Shown here piece after piece: positions 1 through 5,134 of a DNA stretch of 9,100 nucleotides (position 1 is its first letter; each line of letters starts with the position of its first letter). The position numbers were made by a program, and so were the translations under genes. The notes under the pieces are model-generated. The model had not been told where the DNA came from. It worked only from the letters and a program-made list of their open reading frames with translations, and did no database searches. The stretch comes from Candidatus Hydrogenedentota bacterium (GTDB lineage Bacteria > Hydrogenedentota > Hydrogenedentia > Hydrogenedentales > CAITNO01), in NCBI GenBank assembly GCA_007124105.1, contig SLFT01000539.1, forward strand, positions 1 to 9,100, in the 5' to 3' direction.

Positions 1-1
1 A

Positions 2-421
2 GGGGGCGCGGAGGAGATGCTTGTTCCTGAGCGTCCCACGGACATCAACGCCTTGATTGCCGAATTGCGCAGTGAGCGTGAGCGCGGAAAAACATCAATG
101 ATTGTTGTCGTCGCAGAAGGCGACGATGCCGGCAGCGCTTATACAATCGCACAAAAAGTGGCGGCCTCCTCGGAATTCAAAGACACCCGCGTAGCGGTGA
201 TTGGCCATTTGCAGCGTGGCGGCGTACCCTCGGCTTTTGATCGCGTATTGGCAGCGCGCATGGGTGTTGCAGGCGTTGAAGCGCTCTTGCGCGGTACGTC
301 GGACGTTATGGTCGCTTTTGAAAGCAACGGCATCCAGACGCGGCCTATTGCTGACGCGTGGGAAAAGCGAAACAAGTTTGATCTGGACTTGTTCCGTGTT
401 GCACGGCTTCTTCGTGTATAA
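2..421 (+). CDS. pfkA: 6-phosphofructokinase, C-terminal part (5' end outside window)
   Basis: The C-terminal 139 residues of a phosphofructokinase, which phosphorylates fructose 6-phosphate to the 1,6-bisphosphate in cytoplasmic glycolysis. The frame is open from base 2, and codons before the ATG at 17 read GGAEE, continuing the family pattern GGAEE-(hydrophobic)-PE, so that ATG is internal. The family segment R-V-A-V-I-G-H-L-Q-R-G-G is intact. By eye its Arg, His and Arg align with E. coli PfkA R243, H249 and R252, which bind fructose 6-phosphate. It is followed by the usual S-A-F-D-R-V-L-A-A-R-M-G helix. The residues that separate ATP- from PPi-dependent enzymes lie upstream, so the phosphoryl donor cannot be read. 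The gene ends with TAA, 45 bases before lptF on the same strand. The family is very likely; the exact subtype is open. Confidence 0.93.
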   Translation, partial: GGAEEMLVPERPTDINALIAELRSERERGKTSMIVVVAEGDDAGSAYTIAQKVAASSEFKDTRVAVIGHLQRGGVPSAFDRVLAARMGVAGVEALLRGTSDVMVAFESNGIQTRPIADAWEKRNKFDLDLFRVARLLRV

Positions 422-466
422 AGCGGGCGACGGCGGCATTGCCGGGTTAGAGGATAGGCATAGACA

Positions 467-1570
467 GTGCGATTGATAGACCGCTATATAACAGTCAAGA
501 TCTGGCCGCCGGCCTTGCTGGCTGTGCTTGTCATCAGCTTCGTGGTAGTCGGCGGCGCAGTGCGCAGTGAAATGCGCGATCTGCTCGAACGCATCCCCCT
601 CACCCAGATCGCTGTTCTCGATATTGCCCAAATCGCCTTTTACGCGCTGCCGACGCTGGTTGGCTATATTTTCCCCATTACATTTCTCATGGGCATTATG
701 TTTGTATTCAGTCGCCTGGCGCAATGCAACGAACTGACCGCCATGAAGGCTGCCGGCATACCGCTGAAAAGAATTGTGTTGCCCGTGGTCGCGCTTGGCG
801 CCGTATCCAGCGGCCTTGCCTTTGTGGTGGCCGACCAATGCCAGCCTTGGGCTTATTGGCGATTGATGCGTCTGATTACGGAGGAAATGCCCTTGCGTAT
901 GTCCGTGGAGCAGTTGCCGACGGGGGTTATGCATGAGGTTGGCGACTGGCGCATTTATCTCGGCCGCCGGGAACCGGACGGCATTCTGCGCGACATTGTT
1001 ATATTGCAGCCCGAGGAAGAGGGCGCGAACGCATTTTATGCGGACAGCGCAAGGATTACCGTTGCTGACGGACGCAAGCATCTTGAATTGCGTCAGGGCC
1101 TCTTTATTCCAAGTGATCCCAGGCGGCATTTCATGTTTGAATCGCTTCTGAAAGCGCCGCCAACACCCACTGCGTCCAAAATCCCCGCGCGCAGTGAAGG
1201 AATGACCATCACGGAACTGTACGCGGAGGAAAAGCGTTTGGCCAAACGTTTTGAAGAAACCAGCGCGCTGCCCGTGGGCGTCGAATTACGTGATGTACGT
1301 GTTGAAATCAAGAACAGGCTTGCCTTTCCTTTTATGTGCCTGGCGGTGAGCATTATCGGCGCTCCCATCGGCGCCAGATCGCGTAAGGCGGGGCACTCAT
1401 TTGCCTTTACTATCGGACTGGCCATCATTGTCGCCTATTTTGTGTTGCGGAAACTGGTAGAACTACCCCTGCTGTTGCCGTTATCCGTTACCGCCGCGCT
1501 CGGGCAGATTCCAAACCTGCTGCTGTGCGTGTTGGGCATGGCTTTAATCTGGCGGGTGGACCGCGTATGA
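467..1570 (+). CDS. lptF: LPS export ABC transporter permease LptF (YjgP/YjgQ family)
   Basis: One of two inner-membrane permease subunits that, with the LptB ATPase, extract lipopolysaccharide from the inner membrane and pass it to the periplasmic Lpt bridge. The 367 residues match the family length (E. coli LptF 366). Hydrophobic helices lie near residues 12-31, 57-82 and 103-122, then after a soluble part near 286-304, 311-328 and 341-363: the 3+3 layout around a periplasmic beta-jellyroll (about 125-270). The motif N-E-L-T-A-M-K-A-A-G-I-P (88-99), the coupling helix that contacts LptB, is clear, as is N-R-L-A-F-P-F near 283-289. The start is GTG at 467 with an AGAGGA-like ribosome site about 10 bases upstream. 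The F/G assignment rests on gene order and sequence feel; the two subunits are paralogous and could be swapped. Confidence 0.9.
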   Translation: MRLIDRYITVKIWPPALLAVLVISFVVVGGAVRSEMRDLLERIPLTQIAVLDIAQIAFYALPTLVGYIFPITFLMGIMFVFSRLAQCNELTAMKAAGIPLKRIVLPVVALGAVSSGLAFVVADQCQPWAYWRLMRLITEEMPLRMSVEQLPTGVMHEVGDWRIYLGRREPDGILRDIVILQPEEEGANAFYADSARITVADGRKHLELRQGLFIPSDPRRHFMFESLLKAPPTPTASKIPARSEGMTITELYAEEKRLAKRFEETSALPVGVELRDVRVEIKNRLAFPFMCLAVSIIGAPIGARSRKAGHSFAFTIGLAIIVAYFVLRKLVELPLLLPLSVTAALGQIPNLLLCVLGMALIWRVDRV

Positions 1571-2655
1571 CCATACTGGATAGATACCTGGCCAAAAGGT
1601 TGTTGACAACGTTGTTTAAGGTGTTGTTGGCGCTGGTATTGCTGGTGAGCGTTATTGACCTGATTGTTACGCGACAACGAGACATTGCCCGGTTCCAGAT
1701 TCCGGCTGACGTTGTGCTGCGCTATTATGTCACTTTTCTGCCGACCATCCTTTTTGAATATCAGGCCGCAGCCGTTGCCGTGCTTATCTCAGGACTCATG
1801 GTGCTGGGCAACGCGGCACAGAACAATGAAATCACCGCCTTGCTTGCGGGCGGCGTAAGTCTCGGAAGGATTGCGCGCGCGCCGGCGGCAATGGCATTGC
1901 TGATTGCCGTCGCGGTGTTTGGCGTACAGGAGACCTACGGCGTGCGCGCGTCGAAGACCCATGCGGCGCTGGAAGAAGAATACTTCTCCAGAATTACCGA
2001 TCACAGTCGGTTCGGCGTCAGCTGGACAAACCTCGGCGAGGGATGGACCTGTCATGTCCTGCAATTCAATATGCGCGCCAACAGCGGACAGGATGTATAC
2101 CTTCATGCAATTCATGACGACCGTATTGAGGAAATACGCGCCCGCAGAATCTTTTGGGAGCCGGACCAGGAACGTTGGCTCCTTGAGGATGGACGGTGGG
2201 CGGTCTTTGATCAGCGCCGCAACTGGGAAGCCGTTTCACGGCGCATCACCCAGACGCTCGCGCCATTTCAGGAGTCGCCCGAGGAATTGTTCGCTCTGAG
2301 CGCGCCGGCACAGGCAAAAACGGCGGGGGAGCTGGCCGCCGATATCGCTCGCGCGCGACGGCTTGGTATGCCGGTCGAGGAACATCTTGTAAACTATCAC
2401 CTGAAATTTTCACAGCCGGCATTGTGCTTTGTTATTATATGGCTGGCCTTTCCTTTTGCCATGCGTCTGCGACGCGGCGGTATTACGCTTGGGTTCGGCG
2501 TCAGTATTTGTGTGGCCATGGCGTATCTTGTCGTATTCGCCCTCAGCGCCGGGTTGGGCTACATGGGAAAACTGCCGCCGCCAATCGCTGCATGGCTGGC
2601 AAATGCTGTCTTCTGGGCAGTTGGCATGTTTCTTTTCTATCGCACACCTACATAA
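1567..2655 (+). CDS. lptG: LPS export ABC transporter permease LptG (YjgP/YjgQ family)
   Basis: Second permease subunit of the LptB2FG lipopolysaccharide extractor. The 362 residues from the ATG at 1567 match the family (E. coli LptG 360). Helices lie near residues 12-34, 55-82 and 103-120, and again near 280-298, 306-330 and 339-357. The middle (about 125-265) is hydrophilic and should form the periplasmic jellyroll domain. The coupling-helix motif N-N-E-I-T-A-L-L-A-G-G-V-S-L-G (86-100) is well kept. The frame is open further upstream to 1525, but the start at 1567 is preferred. It makes an ATGA overlap with the lptF stop, GGTGGA lies 6 bases before it, and the protein then begins M-T-I-L-D-R-Y, like the lptF product (M-R-L-I-D-R-Y). 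The overlap implies translational coupling and balanced subunit amounts. No convincing terminator follows. Confidence 0.92.
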   Translation: MTILDRYLAKRLLTTLFKVLLALVLLVSVIDLIVTRQRDIARFQIPADVVLRYYVTFLPTILFEYQAAAVAVLISGLMVLGNAAQNNEITALLAGGVSLGRIARAPAAMALLIAVAVFGVQETYGVRASKTHAALEEEYFSRITDHSRFGVSWTNLGEGWTCHVLQFNMRANSGQDVYLHAIHDDRIEEIRARRIFWEPDQERWLLEDGRWAVFDQRRNWEAVSRRITQTLAPFQESPEELFALSAPAQAKTAGELAADIARARRLGMPVEEHLVNYHLKFSQPALCFVIIWLAFPFAMRLRRGGITLGFGVSICVAMAYLVVFALSAGLGYMGKLPPPIAAWLANAVFWAVGMFLFYRTPT

Positions 2656-2778
2656 AAAGGGATGTATCCGCTCTCACATATTTTGGGGACACGGTGTGTC
2701 GTTGTCAGCCAGGTTGAAAATCGCAGGCGAAAATCGTCATAATGGGGTACAGTGATTAAATTATGATGCCTATACACG

Positions 2779-2806
2779 TTGTCTTGCTGGGCGACAGTGT
2801 GATAAT
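2779..2806 (+). promoter_or_regulatory. Possible second promoter upstream of the 597-residue gene
   Basis: TTGTCT (2779-2784) and GATAAT (2801-2806) are 16 bases apart, with TG one base before the -10 box (extended -10 form). It lies inside a 7-base inverted repeat (CTATACA 2770-2776, TGTATAG 2806-2812) that could be an operator or chance. Weaker than the promoter at 2834. Confidence 0.3.
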
Positions 2807-2833
2807 GTATAGCGCGACTTGTAAAGAGTTTAC

Positions 2834-2862
2834 TTGACACTTGCTGGAAATCATGGTAAAAT
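2834..2862 (+). promoter_or_regulatory. Near-consensus sigma70-type promoter
   Basis: TTGACA (2834-2839) is a perfect -35 box. TAAAAT (2857-2862) matches five of six bases of the -10 consensus. The spacer is exactly 17 bases. Transcription would start near 2869, giving a leader of about 60 bases before the ATG at 2929. The sequence between lptG and this gene is otherwise AT-richer than the coding DNA, as expected for a control region. It suggests the downstream gene is expressed strongly and independently of lptFG. Confidence 0.75.
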
Positions 2863-2915
2863 GCGTTGCGTAACATAAGCGAACGCGTGGTGAAACTTGA
2901 AACCGTCATATAAAC

Positions 2916-2921
2916 GGAGGT
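2916..2921 (+). promoter_or_regulatory. Strong ribosome binding site that decides the start at 2929
   Basis: GGAGGT sits 7 bases before the ATG at 2929. A GTG in the same frame at 2920 lies within this site and so cannot be the start it serves. The protein therefore begins M-P-D-D-K. Confidence 0.85.
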
Positions 2922-2928
2922 GGGTCTA

Positions 2929-4722
2929 ATGCCCGACGACAAATTGTTTGATGGCGATGCCCTTGATAACGGGGCTGACAAAGAAGACGGCGATTCCGGA
3001 CTGGGAAACCTGCCGCCCTTAAGTGATTTCGATTCGCAATCTGCGGATGACAAGAATGATGCGTTGCCGCCGCTGGGAGACTTTGAGGCCCAGGAGACGG
3101 ATACTGGTGTTGGCGGCGCTTATCCTGATATGGAGCCGGACAGTGGCTTTTCGCCCGAAACGCCCGCTTCCAAGGATTACGGCGAGGATGCGCCGCAGGA
3201 GGAAGACGGTGACGAGGGTCTGCCTGCTTTTGACGCAGGCGCATTTGACGCGCCCGCGGTTTCTGCCGAAGACGACGATGAACAGGCGTTCAGCGCCGGC
3301 GGTTTCCAGGACCTTGCCGCGGACAGCGACTTCTCTCCGGAAACGCCCGATATAGGTCCTGGCCCGAGCACGACGCTGGACACGCCTATTTTTGACAGCG
3401 CTTTTGGCGGCGACGATTCCGATTTTGGCGGCATGGACGTCGGGTTTGGCAATGAACAGGAAGCGCCTGCGGCCTCGCAGGAAGCGCCTATGTTCGACGA
3501 CTTTGGCGGCGGCGCGGAAACACCTGCTCCTGACTTCTCGCCGGATACTGGATTCGGCGGCGACGATGCCCTTGTCGGCGCAGGGGCTGGCGGCGGCGGC
3601 GGCGGCGCGCTACCGACCATGGGCGGGGGAAAAACACCAAGCAGCAGCCAACCGGCCCCGAAGAAAGGCGGCGTGAGCCCCCTTGTGGTGATTGTGTTCG
3701 GCCTTATAGCGCTCATTATCGGCGTGGTTACTTCCCCATTCCTGTCGGAATATCTGGGATTCCTTCCGAACCCATTACAAGCGGAATTGGAGCAACGCGA
3801 TCAGAACATTGCCCGGTTAAATTCGCAGATTCAAAGTTTGCAGAGGATTGCTGAACCAGGAGCAGAAGTCGTGGATGTTTCCGAAGAGCGGTTGGCTGAG
3901 CTGATCAGGGAAATTGAAGCGCGGACAGGCGAACTGGACAATATCAGCGGCCAATTGGCCTCGACCCGCGCCACGCTTGATCAACAGCAGCGCGCATTAG
4001 GCGATGTGGAACGCGAATGGCGCGAACGCAATGACGAGGTGATCGCCGCCCGCGAATTTCTTGAGGAACTGCGCAACGAAACGGCGATTGTACAAGCCCG
4101 GCAGCGCGGGTTGATAGCCGAAGTAGACAGGCTTACCGGGCATGTGGGCGAACTCGAGGAGGCCAACCGCCGTCGTGCCGCCACGAAAGACACGCTGGGC
4201 CACAACATAGACCGGCTTCTCATTCACGTGAAAGAAAGCATCCCGCTCACGCCGGACAAATATGATTATGCGCAGCGCCTGGCGCGAGTCAAACAGCTTC
4301 GCGACCAGGTGGAGCAGGCTTCGTGGGTAACCCCTGAACTACAAAATGAGTATACAAGCCTTTACCTGCATGAGTTGGACTTGGCCCGCGCCGATGAATA
4401 CTTCTTTGCAAGAGTTACCGTCGCCGACCGCTTTGGACATCACGAGCCCAAATGGGCTGAGTGCCTGATGCGTGGCAACCGGGCCGTGTATTATCGTACC
4501 CTGGATGGCGCCAACATTGGCTCTTTTGAGAATATCGGCGCCCCCGAAACGCCCCGCTGGGGATTCAACGAGGGTATGTCAGACGACGTGAAAAGCGCCA
4601 TTGAAGCGACTATTGTGAACGCACGCGTTCCGGATTTTGAAAGCCAAGTACAATTGCTGGCTGAACGGGAACTGGCCGGTCAAGAAGGAACCGTTTGGCA
4701 GCGCACCTACAGTTCGCTGTGA
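2929..4722 (+). CDS. Membrane-anchored coiled-coil protein with DUF3450-like C-terminal domain
   Basis: 597 residues, function unknown. Residues 1-245 are very acidic and low in complexity, rich in Asp, Glu, Gly, Pro and Phe, with repeats: LPPL-x-DF at 28 and 47, and FSPETP or FSPDT at 74, 135 and 203. A glycine run lies at 218-226. PKKGG (244-248) precedes one membrane helix (about 249-269), so by the positive-inside rule the N-terminus is cytoplasmic and the rest periplasmic. Residues 282-415 form a heptad-like coiled coil. Residues about 420-580 resemble the C-terminal half of DUF3450: L-I-H-V-K-E-S-I-P-L, then a helical stretch, then R-G-N-R-A-V-Y-Y-R-T-L-D-G (515-527), much like that family's GR-x-ALYYQTLDG. 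Known DUF3450 proteins are exported and encoded beside ExbB/TolQ- and ExbD-type genes; none is visible here. It has its own promoter and terminator. DUF3450 membership is a by-eye inference. Confidence 0.8.
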   Translation: MPDDKLFDGDALDNGADKEDGDSGLGNLPPLSDFDSQSADDKNDALPPLGDFEAQETDTGVGGAYPDMEPDSGFSPETPASKDYGEDAPQEEDGDEGLPAFDAGAFDAPAVSAEDDDEQAFSAGGFQDLAADSDFSPETPDIGPGPSTTLDTPIFDSAFGGDDSDFGGMDVGFGNEQEAPAASQEAPMFDDFGGGAETPAPDFSPDTGFGGDDALVGAGAGGGGGGALPTMGGGKTPSSSQPAPKKGGVSPLVVIVFGLIALIIGVVTSPFLSEYLGFLPNPLQAELEQRDQNIARLNSQIQSLQRIAEPGAEVVDVSEERLAELIREIEARTGELDNISGQLASTRATLDQQQRALGDVEREWRERNDEVIAAREFLEELRNETAIVQARQRGLIAEVDRLTGHVGELEEANRRRAATKDTLGHNIDRLLIHVKESIPLTPDKYDYAQRLARVKQLRDQVEQASWVTPELQNEYTSLYLHELDLARADEYFFARVTVADRFGHHEPKWAECLMRGNRAVYYRTLDGANIGSFENIGAPETPRWGFNEGMSDDVKSAIEATIVNARVPDFESQVQLLAERELAGQEGTVWQRTYSSL

Positions 4723-4787
4723 TCGTTGCATGTTCTGTGAAAGATAAACACAGCGTACAGGAGCTTGGCCAGAGACGTGTACATACG

Positions 4788-4818
4788 GCCCGCGTCGGTT
4801 TACAGACGCGGGCTTTTT
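4788..4818 (+). terminator. Intrinsic (rho-independent) terminator
   Basis: A perfect 9-bp GC-rich stem (GCCCGCGTC 4788-4796, GACGCGGGC 4805-4813) with an 8-base loop is followed at once by TTTTT (4814-4818). It lies 66 bases after the stop of the 597-residue gene and ends that transcript. Confidence 0.92.
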
Positions 4819-5134
4819 ACAAGCGTCGTGCAGGCGTCCGTTGTCTGGCGGCGCCGACCATACATAGATTTTTCTGGCTTTGATATTTTGTCACTGTCTG
4901 TCCAGGATCGTTAAGAAAGGCTTGTGGACAAGAGAAATGATGCGGAGCGTACCGCATCGCTTCACAGGAGCAAGAACCGATAGGCGCTGAAACATATCAC
5001 CCCCCCAGCAGCGCTTAGACGAAATATAAGGTAGAATGAAATACGTGAGTAACGACGACAACATGATATGGGGTGGAAGCCAGGCAATGCCGCAAAGGCA
5101 ACATATCGGTTTGAACCGATAGGGAGAAGCGATT
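4819..5134 (+). promoter_or_regulatory. Structured non-coding leader region before the exported-protein gene
   Basis: No credible gene lies here. The region holds several inverted repeats. GATGCGG/CCGCATC (4939-4945, 4952-4958) has 7-base arms and a 6-base loop. GCGCTG/CAGCGC (4984-4989, 5009-5014) flanks a run of seven C (5000-5006). TGCC/GGCA (5088-5091, 5097-5100) closes a GCAAA loop. TATCGGTT/AACCGATA (5104-5111, 5114-5121) lies directly before the ribosome site. GAACCGATAGG occurs exactly twice, at 4974-4984 and 5113-5123. I find no convincing -35/-10 pair; TAGAAT at 5032 lacks a good -35 partner. It matches no riboswitch class I can name with confidence. Confidence 0.45.
5104..5121 (+). 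promoter_or_regulatory. Perfect inverted repeat abutting the ribosome binding site
   Basis: TATCGGTT, two bases (TG), then AACCGATA: 8-base arms without mismatch. Its last base touches the GGGAG ribosome site (5122-5126), 8 bases before the ATG at 5135. It could be a repressor operator in DNA or a hairpin limiting ribosome access in RNA; a two-base loop is too tight, so in RNA the inner pairs would open. The right arm is repeated at 4975-4982, without a left arm there. Confidence 0.55.

Noticed and set aside
95..1129. Long antisense open frame (344 codons) opposite pfkA and lptF
   Set aside because: It lies entirely opposite two well-recognised genes, and its translation shows no domain-like pattern and is rich in His/Gln/Cys, as expected for a shadow of a coding strand.
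2688..2700. Small hairpin GACAC-GGT-GTGTC after lptG as a terminator
   Set aside because: The stem is only 5 bp and no T run follows.
2716..2736. Direct repeat GAAAATCG (2716-2723 and 2729-2736)
   Set aside because: An 8-base repeat with a 13-base period in AT-rich DNA can arise by chance, and nothing else supports an iteron or operator array.
2763..2837. 24-codon open frame (ATG at 2763) between lptG and the 597-residue gene
   Set aside because: It has no ribosome site, and it ends inside the -35 box of the main promoter.
3177..3716. Antisense open frame (179 codons) opposite the acidic repeat region
   Set aside because: Its Ser/Pro-rich product is the direct mirror of the Gly/Asp/Glu codons of the sense gene; no independent start signal or family resemblance.
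4695..4883. 62-codon + strand open frame
   Set aside because: It overlaps the end of the 597-residue gene and runs through the intrinsic terminator at 4788-4818; no ribosome site.
5010..5037. TAGAAT at 5032-5037 as the -10 box of a promoter for the exported-protein gene
   Set aside because: At 16-18 bases upstream there is no recognisable -35 box and no TG extension.
5071..5121. Resemblance of the leader (GCAAAGGCAAC) to a c-di-GMP-I (GEMM) riboswitch
   Set aside because: Only short strings agree; the paired GACGCAAAGCC arm and the tetraloop receptor layout are not present in the right order.
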